Positions 1 to 7,730 are shown, counted from the first letter of the stretch. The stretch: DNA of 10,641 nt from Chloroflexota bacterium (GCA_018830745.1 JAHJRU010000130.1:1-10641); one strand, 5' to 3'. Notes: a model not told the origin generated them from the letters alone. Numbers and translations: made by a program.

Positions 1-1492
1 ATCTCTCCCTGATTGTGGGCGTAAGCATATCAGAAGTGAATCGCCATTCCCAGTTACCTTGACTCGTGCCGGGGAGATTCATACGAGCCTCGGTGCCCAA
101 GCCAAGTACATCTTGCAACGGGAATATGGCAATACGTGCCACGGAGCTTAAGGCAAGGCGGATAAAATCCCAATGTATCTCATTGCCATCGGTACCTGAA
201 TATTTGAGGGCGTATTCTCTTTCTTTCTTCACTTCGTCTCTGGTCTGGGTAGTTTGTGTCCCTGGCTCGGCGGTAAACCAGCCAACTGTGGTGTTATGAT
301 CGTGTGTAGCAGTATATACCGCACAGTTTACGATGTGGTTGTGGGGACGATATTCTGGAGCCTTTTGGTCGCTCCCGAAGGCCATTTGCAGGATTCGCAT
401 TCCGGGAAAGCCCAGCTGCTCCCGCAGGTTATCTACCTCTGGGGTAATGATTCCCAAATCTTCAGCTATCATCTGGACATCACCTAAGGCGGCTTTTACA
501 GCATTGAACAGTGCTATTCCGGGGCCCTTCACCCACCGTCCCTTCACAGCAGTCGGCTCTGTCGCCGGAATCTCCCAGTAAGCCTGAAATCCCCTGAAAT
601 GGTCAAGTCGCACCATGTCAACCAGGGAGAAATTGGTACGAAAGCGGTCTGTCCACCAGCGGTAATCCCTTTGGGCTATCATATCCCACCGATAGATAGG
701 ATTCCCCCACCGCTGTCCTGTTGCACTGAAGTAGTCAGGTGGAACCCCTGCTACCACCAGGGGATTACCCTGCTCATCCAGATAGAACTGCTTTCTGTGA
801 GCCCACACTTCAGCGCTGTCATGGGCTACATATACGGGAATGTCACCAATGATGCGAATGCCTTTCTCATGGCAGTAACTCTTTAAAGCTAACCATTGCT
901 TAAAGAATTGATATTGAACGTACTTCCAGAATTGCATGCTGTCTGCCAGCTTGTTGCGCCATGGCACCAGGGCATCGAGCTGCCTAGTTGAGGCACCTTC
1001 CTCCCACTCAGTCCAGACACGGCCGCTGTGTGCCTCCTTAAGAGATGTAAACAAAGCATAGTCTTCAAGCCAGAAGGCATTTGTCTCTGAGAAAGTATAA
1101 AAATCCTCGGGATAACTCGTGGAGCTCTTCTCTTTGAATTTTTCAAAGGACTTAGCCAGTAGTGGCAGTTTGTAGTTTATTGCCCCGCCGTAGTCCACTC
1201 TATTCTTGGGAAATTCAGGTGGATTCTCAATATCGGTCTGGTCCAAGAGGCCCTCATCGACAAGCTTTTCTAAACTAATGAGATAGGGATTCCCGCCAAA
1301 GGCGGAAAGGCACATATATGGCGAGTTACCATAGCTTGTATGGCCCAGGGGCAGAATTTGCCATAGACTCTGTCCAGTGCTAACTAGAAAGTCGACAAAT
1401 TGGTATGCCTCAGGGCCCAGGTCTCCGATACCAAAGCGCCCCGGTAACGATGTTGGATGCAGTAATATTCCGCTAGCTCTATCTGAAGTCAT
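1..1492 (-). CDS. malQ: 4-alpha-glucanotransferase (amylomaltase, GH77), 3' end beyond window
   Basis: This enzyme moves alpha-1,4-glucan segments between maltodextrins and releases glucose, so it belongs to cytoplasmic glycogen or maltodextrin turnover. The frame is open for 497 codons from the ATG at 1492 to the left edge, where it is cut without a stop. Family members are about 500 residues, so only a short C-terminal tail is missing. Visible GH77 landmarks are GILLHPTSLPG (8-18), the maltodextrin-binding stretch VVAGVPPDYFS (246-256), GQRWGNPIYRW (259-269), the nucleophile D297 in VRLDHFRGF, the acid/base E344 in IAEDLG, D398 in THD, and a late EARMNLPG (468-475). The usual HDNDT motif reads HDHNT, which keeps the catalytic Asp. 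The start follows the stop of the 79-residue gene by 4 bases, with AAGGA overlapping that stop and unusually close to the ATG; translational coupling is likely. No frameshift or stop is seen. Function is very likely; physiological substrate is inferred. Confidence 0.95.
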   Translation of the reverse strand, partial: MTSDRASGILLHPTSLPGRFGIGDLGPEAYQFVDFLVSTGQSLWQILPLGHTSYGNSPYMCLSAFGGNPYLISLEKLVDEGLLDQTDIENPPEFPKNRVDYGGAINYKLPLLAKSFEKFKEKSSTSYPEDFYTFSETNAFWLEDYALFTSLKEAHSGRVWTEWEEGASTRQLDALVPWRNKLADSMQFWKYVQYQFFKQWLALKSYCHEKGIRIIGDIPVYVAHDSAEVWAHRKQFYLDEQGNPLVVAGVPPDYFSATGQRWGNPIYRWDMIAQRDYRWWTDRFRTNFSLVDMVRLDHFRGFQAYWEIPATEPTAVKGRWVKGPGIALFNAVKAALGDVQMIAEDLGIITPEVDNLREQLGFPGMRILQMAFGSDQKAPEYRPHNHIVNCAVYTATHDHNTTVGWFTAEPGTQTTQTRDEVKKEREYALKYSGTDGNEIHWDFIRLALSSVARIAIFPLQDVLGLGTEARMNLPGTSQGNWEWRFTSDMLTPTIRER

Positions 1493-1496
1493 GTCC

Positions 1497-1736
1497 TTAC
1501 TCTATGGGTATTACTTCACCACATTTTGGACACTTAACCGTTGTCCTGTAGTATGCTTGAAATTCCGCCACGCTACTGCCTTGGCGAAAGACAGCGTATC
1601 GAACACCTATATTCTTCCTGGCTTTTTCTAAAGCCCTTTTCTTGGCTTGTTCAAGTGTGCCCTTAAAGTCCAATGTAGCCTTTTCCTTTGGCGAATACCT
1701 TGTTTCAACTATTTCGTATGGCGTGGACGGGGTCAT
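1497..1736 (-). CDS. Uncharacterised 79-residue protein with one C-terminal CxxC motif
   Basis: I do not recognise this family. The protein is small and charged, with a basic, probably helical stretch (about 28-43, rich in Lys, Arg, Glu and Ala), a segment VRYAVFRQGSSVAEF (45-59) that looks like a beta hairpin, and a single CPKCG (69-73) near the end. One CxxC pair is half of a zinc ribbon, so metal binding would need a second pair from a partner or a dimer. No signal peptide or membrane segment is visible. The ATG at 1736 follows a good AGGAG 6 bases upstream. The gene sits 49 bases after the BioD-like/DRTGG gene and 4 bases before malQ, so it is almost certainly co-transcribed with both. 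A role in carbohydrate or acyl-CoA metabolism is only suggested by position. Confidence 0.75.
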   Translation of the reverse strand: MTPSTPYEIVETRYSPKEKATLDFKGTLEQAKKRALEKARKNIGVRYAVFRQGSSVAEFQAYYRTTVKCPKCGEVIPIE

Positions 1737-1785
1737 ATTGTCTCCTTTTTGCCAAGATATGGAATTTTAATTCTAATAATCTACA

Positions 1786-2838
1786 CTACAGTTCTTCTAA
1801 ATACCTTCTATCAACATACTTCTGGAAGGTAGAGATACTCTCTTCGATCCTTTTTCCGTGCACGCTAACATTGCGCACTGCGAAGTCCATCTTATTTAAC
1901 ACTGTCATGGTATCATCAGCTACAACCATTATCGGGACATTTTTACCCTGTGCGGCAGATATGACCGAGCTATCTGGATAGAGACCTCCGGTCAGGATAA
2001 TGACTTTTGTTGGGGTTTCCAGGGCAGCAAGCTGGATGTCAGCCCGGTCGCCACCGGTTATCACGGCTTTGTTCGCCTGAGAGCGAAAATGCTTCAGTGC
2101 ACCCTCTACATTCATGGCACCAACCATGAAATTCTCTACAGCCTCTTCCTTCTTATCCTCACAACATAAAATCGCTCCGCCAAGCACATCCCTGATTTCC
2201 CCAATGCTCAGAGAGTTCAACTTCGGGTTGGCTGGTATCAGGCTCCAGACCTTGACATCTTTGTTTTCCAGGAAGGGGACGAAGTATTTCTTGGTGAAAT
2301 CTACGCTTTCCGAAGGAAGGCGATTCAGGATAACACCGAGCAGCTTGTCACCAAGCCTATCGCGCATCGCAATTATGGCATCAAGGTTGACATCCCCAAA
2401 GACCGGAGCGTCAATCAGAAGAACTGGCGTCTTAAGCTTTTCTATAAAACTTATGTTGGAGACTCCAACCGAGAAGCCGTCGAACAGGTCTTGCCCCCCA
2501 CCAACAAGAACGGCATCCTTACCTTGCTTAATCTGCTCATAGGCACTGTAAATCTTACTCTCGGCATCGCCAAGCTTGCCAAGGACTAAGTCGATGTAAT
2601 CCTGATGCCCGAGGTAAAACGGGCACATGAGCGATAAGTCGTCTTCCAGTGAGAACCGCTCTTTTATTAGGAGTACATCCTCTTCAACCTTCATATCTTC
2701 TTTCAAGGTGAACTTTTTGCCTATGGGCTTAAAGTAGCCCACCTTTAAACCTCTACTTTTCCAGAAATCCAGTATGCCGAGCACTGCCATTGTTTTGCCA
2801 GCGTACTTTGTTGTCGAGCCAATAAATAATTCAATCAT
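1786..2838 (-). CDS. BioD-like P-loop + DRTGG-domain protein (phosphotransacetylase N-terminal-like)
   Basis: The 350-residue protein matches the stand-alone form of the N-terminal part of long phosphotransacetylases: a BioD-like P-loop NTPase domain followed by a DRTGG domain, without the catalytic acyl-transferase domain. The first residues are IELFIGSTTKYAGKT (2-16), a dethiobiotin-synthetase-like phosphate loop ending in GKT. VLVGGGQDLFDG (110-121) and VLLIDAP (139-145) continue the fold, and the linker LIPANPKLNSLSIGEI begins near 200. The DRTGG part follows at about 205-325, with TGGDRADIQLAAL (261-273) and ILTGGLYPD (281-289). In phosphotransacetylases this region is thought to be regulatory. 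Its start lies 2 bases after the acyl-CoA synthetase stop, with AAGGGGGGA as ribosome site, so the two are probably translationally coupled. I infer a nucleotide- or metabolite-sensing role for acetyl-CoA/acetate metabolism; no catalytic activity can be assigned. Confidence 0.85.
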   Translation of the reverse strand: MIELFIGSTTKYAGKTMAVLGILDFWKSRGLKVGYFKPIGKKFTLKEDMKVEEDVLLIKERFSLEDDLSLMCPFYLGHQDYIDLVLGKLGDAESKIYSAYEQIKQGKDAVLVGGGQDLFDGFSVGVSNISFIEKLKTPVLLIDAPVFGDVNLDAIIAMRDRLGDKLLGVILNRLPSESVDFTKKYFVPFLENKDVKVWSLIPANPKLNSLSIGEIRDVLGGAILCCEDKKEEAVENFMVGAMNVEGALKHFRSQANKAVITGGDRADIQLAALETPTKVIILTGGLYPDSSVISAAQGKNVPIMVVADDTMTVLNKMDFAVRNVSVHGKRIEESISTFQKYVDRRYLEEL

Positions 2839-2840
2839 CC

Positions 2841-4247
2841 CTAATCCCCCCTTAAGACCAGTCTTCCGTCAACTGCCCAGACCCCCTCGCCTTTATCTTT
2901 TACCATCAGTGGGTTAATCTCCATTTCAACTATTTCAGGGAACTTTTCACCTACAGTACCAATCGTGGCGATGACTTCATACAGGGCTTCAAGGTCTTTT
3001 TCCTTTTCACCTCTAACACCGCTAAGCAGTGGGAAAGACTTAATCCCGGTGACCAACTCCCTTATCTCCTTCTTGCTGAGAGGGGTGAGAGCGAAGTTTA
3101 CGTCCTTCAGAACTTCAACATAGACACCTCCCAGGCCAAACATCACCAGCGGCCCGAACTGCGGGTCGCGAGAAAAGCCCACGATAACTTCTTTCCCGCC
3201 TTCAACCATTTTCTGCACAGTGATTCCCAGAACGGGCACCTGCGGCAGAAACCTCCGCACACTGACCATTATCACCTCAAAAGCTCTGGCTACCTCCTCG
3301 GAAGTCCTTAGACCCACTCTTACCCCACCCACGTCCGTCTCGTGCATGATCTCCGGTGAATAAACCTTCATCACCACCGGGAAACCCATTTGCTCAGCGA
3401 CACTCGCTGCTTCATCGGCAGTGTGGGTAAGAACTGTTGGTACGGTAGGGATCCGGCACATCTCCAGCAGTTCTCTGGCTTCAAAGTCAACCAGCTTGAT
3501 TTTGCCCTCTTCCGCCTTAGCTTTGAGGAATTCTTTCAACTTCTCTTCTTCTACGTCTTTGAAGTATGCTTCAGGCTTATCCTGTTTCATCCACAAGCTG
3601 TGATTAGCCATGATGGCCATAGCTCTTACTGCTCTATCGGGAAACGAGATGTTAGCCACCCTTCCCCTCTTGAAGATGCTGAAGGCAGTGGCAACCCTTT
3701 CTTTACCCATAAACGAGGTAATTACTGTTTTTGGGGAGGTATAAGAAAAGTTTGAGATTATTTTTGCTGTTTCTTCAATCTGGGTATTTGCCTGAGGCGA
3801 CAGGATGATAACCATCCCATCCACTTCTTCTGCCTGAGCTACCAACTCAATAACTTGTTGATAGCGCTTGCTGTCAGCATCACCGAGAACATCAATCGGA
3901 TTGTAAACCGATGCTGCCGGAGGTAATACTTCCTTTAATTTCCCCGCAGTAGCCATATTCACAGTAGCAAGCGTCAGTTTCTCCTCGGCAGCTTTATCGG
4001 TAGCGATTATTCCCGGCCCTCCGGCATTGGTAATGATGGCAACTCTCTTTCCTTTGGGCAGCGGCTGAGAGGCAAATACCTCCGCCCAATCAAAGAGGTC
4101 TTCAATCGACCTCGCCCTTATCACGCCCGATTTTGTAAAGGCACATTCATAGGCTCTATCCAGGCCGGAAAGAGAGCCGGTGTGCGAAGAAGCGGCCCTG
4201 GTTCCCTCGGCTGAAACCCCGGATTTTAAGATAATGACCGGCTTTTT
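2841..4247 (-). pseudogene. Acyl-CoA synthetase, ADP-forming (acetate-CoA ligase type), N-terminal third missing
   Basis: The intact enzyme converts acyl-CoA, ADP and phosphate to the free acid, CoA and ATP, the energy-conserving step of acetate formation in many anaerobes. Fused versions are about 700 residues: CoA-binding, ligase-CoA and ATP-grasp domains. Here the frame picks up at KKPVIILKSG (4247 downward), keeps the active-site SSHTG (His codon 4182-4184), FDWAEVF and NAGGPG of the ligase domain, then a complete ATP-grasp part with MHETDVGGV (the second conserved His) and EMEINPLMV near the end. The CoA-binding domain and native start are absent because the gene is joined directly to the 3' end of pfkA. 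The frame is open back only to a TAA at 4281-4283 inside pfkA and contains no ATG. The first possible start is a GTG at 4124 with no visible ribosome site, and it would exclude the catalytic SHTG His. The product is unlikely to be an active synthetase as it stands. Confidence 0.88.
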
Positions 4248-5163
4248 TCTTTTCCCAGGTGTCCTTAAGGGGCGTGTAGGTTATCTCTCTGTTTACCTCA
4301 CCTATCATGTATCCACCTTTACCATCAATCAGTGCTTGAACGGCAGTTGCCCCCAGCCTGCTGGCAAGAACCCGGTCGCGCGCCGTCGGTGCACCGCCAC
4401 GCTGAATGTTCCCCAAAATACAGACCCTTGAGTCGAAACCTGTTTTGTCTTTCACCTCCTGGGCGATGTGAAAGCTTTCGCCCGGCTGCTCTGCCTCAGC
4501 CACTACCACAATGGCACTTCTTTTACCTTCTTTGAAGTTTTCCTGAAGGCGCCCGCTGAGTTCGTCGATGCTCATCGGTATCTCAGGAATAAGGAATTCT
4601 TCCGCACCGCCGGCAATGCCGCTCTCTAAAGCAATAAAACCGGTATGGCGCCCCATCACTTCCACAAAGAACAGACGGTCGTGGGCAGTAGCGGTATCGC
4701 GGATGCGGTCGATAGCTTCAAGGGCTGTATTGATAGCAGTATCAAAGCCTATGGTATAGTCGGTGCCATAGCAATCGTTGTCTATGGTACCCGGTATTCC
4801 GACGACACTAACTCCACACTCCTGTGAGAGCAAAGTACCGCCACGAAAACTACCATCTCCCCCGATGAGAATCAGACCTTCAATACCTGTGTCCTGCAGC
4901 ATATTAATAGCCCTTGCTCGGCCCTCCTTCGTCCTGAACTCTTCAGAGCGTGCCGTGCCCAGTATGGTTCCTCCTTGTTGAATAATATTGGCAACGGCTC
5001 TTCTATCAAGGGGTATCATGTCGCCTCGAATCAGCCCGGCGTAGCCCCACCTTATGCCGAATATTTCCAAATGATTGGCCAAGGCAGCACGCACCGATGC
5101 TCTTACGCACGCATTCATGCCAGGAGCATCACCGCCGCTGGTCAGGATACCTATCTTTTTCAT
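4156..5163 (-). CDS. pfkA: ATP-dependent 6-phosphofructokinase with aberrant C-terminal tail
   Basis: PFK-1 phosphorylates fructose 6-phosphate to fructose 1,6-bisphosphate with ATP. The protein begins KKIGILTSGGDAPGMN (2-17) and carries GGDGS (101-105), PGTIDND (124-130, with catalytic Asp128) and MGRHTG (170-175). Gly at the GGDG and PGTID positions marks the ATP-dependent rather than the pyrophosphate-dependent type. The start at 5163 has GAAGG upstream. Residues 1-307, ending TWEKKK, align with the family without gaps. The last 28 residues (AGHYLK...SFRPG) are not PFK: they are the neighbouring acyl-CoA synthetase sequence read in the wrong frame. The native end, perhaps 13-15 residues, is lost. 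Since only the extreme C-terminus is changed, the enzyme could still fold, but its stability and tetramer contacts are uncertain. It lies 44 bases after pgk. Confidence 0.92.
   Translation of the reverse strand: MKKIGILTSGGDAPGMNACVRASVRAALANHLEIFGIRWGYAGLIRGDMIPLDRRAVANIIQQGGTILGTARSEEFRTKEGRARAINMLQDTGIEGLILIGGDGSFRGGTLLSQECGVSVVGIPGTIDNDCYGTDYTIGFDTAINTALEAIDRIRDTATAHDRLFFVEVMGRHTGFIALESGIAGGAEEFLIPEIPMSIDELSGRLQENFKEGKRSAIVVVAEAEQPGESFHIAQEVKDKTGFDSRVCILGNIQRGGAPTARDRVLASRLGATAVQALIDGKGGYMIGEVNREITYTPLKDTWEKKKAGHYLKIRGFSRGNQGRFFAHRLSFRPG
4243..4253 (-). other. Deletion junction between pfkA and the acyl-CoA synthetase gene
   Basis: In transcript sense the tract reads AAAAGAAAAAA. Upstream of it everything is PFK in one frame (TWEKKK); downstream everything is acyl-CoA synthetase in the +1 frame (KKPVIILKSG). 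Both proteins are expected to have a lysine-rich codon run at this point, so the A-rich tract is a natural microhomology for a deletion or a mis-join. The exact crossover cannot be placed within the tract. Confidence 0.8.
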
Positions 5164-5207
5164 GATAACCTTCTGCCTATGAACGGGGAGTTGCTTTCTT
5201 TACCGTT

Positions 5208-6392
5208 TTATTTATCCTGCAATACAGCTACTCCCGGTAATGCCTTGCCCTCCATAAACTCCAGCGAGGCCCCGCCGCCAGTAGAGACATGAGACATTTT
5301 ATCCGTTAATCCCATTTCAACCACTGCCTCTGCAGTAGAACCGCCGCCAATAACTGTGGTTGCCTCTAAATCAGCCAGTACCTGTATCAAGCTACGGGTT
5401 CCGTTGGAAAACTCAGGTATCTCAAATACGCCTACCGGGCCGTTCCAGACTACGGTCTTACACTTTTTGAGCTCCGTAGAGAATTCCCGAATGGTATCAG
5501 GTCCAATATCGCCAATAGTCCAGCCATCCGGTATCTTTGTAACCGGCACGGTCTTAGTGCCGGCACCAGCTTCCAACTTCTCGGCCACCACTGAATCCTG
5601 AGGCAGCAGAAGCCTGGTTCCCTTGGACTTCGCCTTTTTCATAAGCTGGCGAACATAATCAAGCCTGTCATTCTCTACCATTGATGTGCCTACGCCGTAG
5701 CCTAGGCTCTTTATAAAGGTAGCCGCCATGCCGCCGCCGATAAGCAGGGCATCTACTTTGTTAACAATATTTTCCAGGACAGCTAGTTTGCCGCTTACTT
5801 TAGCGCCGCCTATCATAGCTGCAAACGGCCGCTTCGGGTTTTCCAGAGCTCCACTTAAGGCTTCAATTTCCTTTTCCATCAAGAAACCGGATACGGCTGG
5901 CAGATACTTGGCTACTCCCACAACTGAGGCGTGGGCACGGTGGCTGGTACCAAAGGCATCATTTACAAAGACATCGGCAAGCTTAGAAAGAGCTTTGGCA
6001 AAATTCGGGTCGTTCGCCTCCTCTTCAGGGTGAAAGCGGATGTTCTCAAGAAGCACTATATTGCCATCCCTGAGCCTGTCAATTGCATCCTTCACCTCGG
6101 GTCCGATACATTGTTTCAACGCCTCTACGGGCTTACCCAGGAGTTCTGATAACCTTTTTGCTATTGGTGTCAGCCTGAGACTCTCCACCACCTTGCCGTC
6201 GGGCCGGCCTAAGTGTGAGCATATAACCACTCGCGCATTATGGTCTATCAGGTACTCGATTGTGGGAAGGCAAGCTTTAATCCGGCTGTCATCACTGATG
6301 GCACCTGCCTTATCCATAGGCACGTTGAAATCGACACGGAGGAAGACTCGTTTGCCTGCTACATCTATATCTTCTACCGTCTTTTTTCGCAT
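5208..6392 (-). CDS. pgk: Phosphoglycerate kinase
   Basis: This cytoplasmic enzyme transfers the phosphate of 1,3-bisphosphoglycerate to ADP, the first ATP-yielding step of lower glycolysis. It is full length at 394 residues. Landmarks are RVDFNVP (19-25) and HLGRP (60-64) for phosphoglycerate binding, [11 protein letters not shown] (114-124), [14 protein letters not shown] (143-156), GGAKVSGK (195-202; usually GGAKVSDK, with the functional Lys kept), WNGPVGVFE (316-324) and the nucleotide-binding [10 protein letters not shown] (348-357) and STGGGASLE (370-378). The ATG at 6392 is the family-typical start; the ribosome site upstream is weak (GAGACAG). It follows the GAPDH remnant by 21 bases, the common gap-pgk order. 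No damage is visible, although scars lie in the genes on both sides. Confidence 0.97.
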   Translation of the reverse strand: MRKKTVEDIDVAGKRVFLRVDFNVPMDKAGAISDDSRIKACLPTIEYLIDHNARVVICSHLGRPDGKVVESLRLTPIAKRLSELLGKPVEALKQCIGPEVKDAIDRLRDGNIVLLENIRFHPEEEANDPNFAKALSKLADVFVNDAFGTSHRAHASVVGVAKYLPAVSGFLMEKEIEALSGALENPKRPFAAMIGGAKVSGKLAVLENIVNKVDALLIGGGMAATFIKSLGYGVGTSMVENDRLDYVRQLMKKAKSKGTRLLLPQDSVVAEKLEAGAGTKTVPVTKIPDGWTIGDIGPDTIREFSTELKKCKTVVWNGPVGVFEIPEFSNGTRSLIQVLADLEATTVIGGGSTAEAVVEMGLTDKMSHVSTGGGASLEFMEGKALPGVAVLQDK

Positions 6393-6413
6393 TGCTGTCT
6401 CATCGGTTGAATG

Positions 6414-6719
6414 CTAAAGCCCCTTGCTTACCATTAAGGATACAAGGTCAATCACGCCATTGCCGTAGCCCCACTCGTTGTCATACCACGATAGCACCTT
6501 GACACTTCTGCCATCAACTACGATGGCATCAGAAGAGGCTTCCACCTTTCCTGGGTAGATGCCATAGCTGCTGTCGTACTTGAGCAGGTGGGCATTTGTC
6601 TTTGTATCAGTCAGGTCATTAACAACAGCTACATCAATATCGGCTTTCTTCTCCGTTGTCACTCGCATTGCCAGTCTGCCAATACGTCCAAAGCCATTAA
6701 TTCCGATCTTGGTTGTCAT
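6414..6719 (-). pseudogene. gap: Glyceraldehyde-3-phosphate dehydrogenase remnant with large in-frame internal deletion
   Basis: GAPDH normally oxidises glyceraldehyde 3-phosphate with NAD(P) and has about 335 residues; this frame has 101. Residues 1-76 are a convincing N-terminus: KIGINGFGRIGRL (4-16) of the NAD-binding fold, VNDLTD (33-38), HLLKYDS (44-50) and VDGRSVKVL (68-76). Residue 77 then jumps to the C-terminal motif SWYDNEWGY (77-85) and DLVSLMVSKGL. About 235 residues are missing, including the catalytic Cys in SCTTN, the catalytic His, the S-loop and the phosphate sites, so no dehydrogenase activity is possible. The frame is intact, starts at an ATG that overlaps the glucokinase stop (ATGA), has a strong GGAGG site and ends in TAG, so a short peptide could still be made. 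The normally conserved YSNRVVDL reads YGNGVIDL, which may reflect relaxed selection. Confidence 0.93.
6492..6503 (-). other. Internal deletion junction within GAPDH (VKVL)
   Basis: The codons GTC AAG GTG CTA encode V73-L76. In complete GAPDHs a VKVL-like tetrapeptide commonly occurs twice: in the N-terminal domain (VDGK-VKVL, then A-ERDP) and just before the C-terminal SWYDNEWGY. The remnant holds a single copy that serves both contexts, as recombination or mis-assembly across a short direct repeat would leave. Confidence 0.75.
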
Positions 6720-7708
6720 TTCGTACCTCCTCCCTTCATTTTCTCAAGGGCGTAGGCAGCAGCACCCAGTACGCCGGAGTTACGTCCCAACTCAGCCCGA
6801 GCGAATCGCACCGCCTGGTATGACGGCTTAAATGCCCTGCGTCCAGCTTCCTCAAAAGCAGGCTCAAGCAGCATGTCTCCGATATTGGATACTCCCCCTC
6901 CAATAACAATTACTTCCGGATTGAAGATATTGATCAGGTTTGCCAGGCCCACGCCCAGGTAGTAGGCGGTTTTGGCGATTAGTTCAGTTGCCAGATTGTC
7001 ACCAGTCCGGGCAGCTTTGTGAATAGCCTCTGCGTTTATCTTTTCTAAGTCTCCACCTGCCAGTTGCAGAATTGATGACGCAACTCCATCTTTAATCTTG
7101 TGTCTCGCTTCCCTGGCCAGCGCCGTACCTGAGGCCAAAGTCTCCCAGCACCCCATGTTGCCGCAGTTGCATAGCGGTCCCTCATCATCAATGACCATGT
7201 GCCCCAGTTCTCCCGCCATACCGACAGAACCTGTGTATATCTTGCCATCAATGATTATGCCGCCTCCTATGCCGGTACTAACAGTGATATAGATGAAATT
7301 CCGGGCACCTCTACCGGCACCGAAATACAGTTCCCCCACTGCCGCTGCATTGGCGTCATTGATAAGGAACACCTTCTTACCAAGCTCTTTCTCAATAATA
7401 TCTCGCAGGGGGACATCCTTCCATCCGGGGAGATTGGGTGAGGTAAACAGAAAGCCTGTTTCCGGGTTTGAAAGGCCGGGGGCTCCTACTCCTATGGCAA
7501 CGAGGTCAGCGGTGGCAATGTGGGCTTGGTCAAGGACTCGGCCTACGGATTCGAAAATCGACCTGACAACTGCCTGCTGACCTTCTCTTGCTGGGGTTAT
7601 GCTGTGGTCACGCGACAGCATCTCTCCCTGCGTGTTAACAACCGCTGTTAGTATCTTCGTGCCGCCGAGGTCAATGCCAAGAATTAAAGTATCACGATTT
7701 TCACCCAT
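6716..7708 (-). CDS. ROK-family glucokinase
   Basis: This cytoplasmic sugar kinase most likely makes glucose 6-phosphate from glucose and ATP. At 330 residues it is complete. It shows the phosphate loop GIDLGGTK (11-18), LINDANAAAVGE (115-126) with catalytic Asp118, STGIGGGII (144-152), the sugar-contacting AGELGH (165-170) and the ROK zinc motif CNCGNMGCWE (180-189; Cys180, Cys182, Cys187), plus VIVIGGGVS later. There is no N-terminal DNA-binding domain, so it is a kinase and not a ROK repressor. The start at 7708 has AGGAG 7 bases upstream, partly buried in a small hairpin. The stop overlaps the GAPDH start as ATGA, so the two are coupled. Glucose freed by MalQ is a plausible substrate; N-acetylglucosamine or mannose cannot be excluded from sequence alone. 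Confidence 0.92.
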   Translation of the reverse strand: MGENRDTLILGIDLGGTKILTAVVNTQGEMLSRDHSITPAREGQQAVVRSIFESVGRVLDQAHIATADLVAIGVGAPGLSNPETGFLFTSPNLPGWKDVPLRDIIEKELGKKVFLINDANAAAVGELYFGAGRGARNFIYITVSTGIGGGIIIDGKIYTGSVGMAGELGHMVIDDEGPLCNCGNMGCWETLASGTALAREARHKIKDGVASSILQLAGGDLEKINAEAIHKAARTGDNLATELIAKTAYYLGVGLANLINIFNPEVIVIGGGVSNIGDMLLEPAFEEAGRRAFKPSYQAVRFARAELGRNSGVLGAAAYALEKMKGGGTK

Positions 7709-7714
7709 GTTAGC

Positions 7715-7730
7715 TCTCCTGTAAAGGAGA
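7715..7730 (-). promoter_or_regulatory. Hairpin covering the glucokinase ribosome-binding site
   Basis: In transcript sense TCTCCT-TTAC-AGGAGA is a perfect 6-bp inverted repeat with a 4-base loop. Its 3' arm is the AGGAG Shine-Dalgarno sequence of the glucokinase gene. If the stem forms, it would lower initiation there and might make glucokinase expression depend on ribosomes arriving from korB 40 bases upstream. The function is inferred from geometry only. Confidence 0.4.

Noticed and set aside
889..1146. A minus-strand open frame of 85 codons
   Set aside because: It lies wholly inside malQ in another frame and has an implausible composition; the malQ frame shows all GH77 motifs.
1737..1785. 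AT-rich gap with a GAATT/AATTC palindrome before the 79-residue gene, considered as a promoter
   Set aside because: No convincing -35/-10 pair with proper spacing could be seen, so an internal promoter is not claimed.
2114..2542. A plus-strand open frame of 142 codons
   Set aside because: It is antisense to the BioD-like gene, is rich in Ser, Thr and Pro as typical of shadow frames, and shows no motif.
6040..6417. Plus-strand open frames opposite pgk, up to 125 codons
   Set aside because: They mirror the pgk coding sequence and carry no recognisable domain or good ribosome site.
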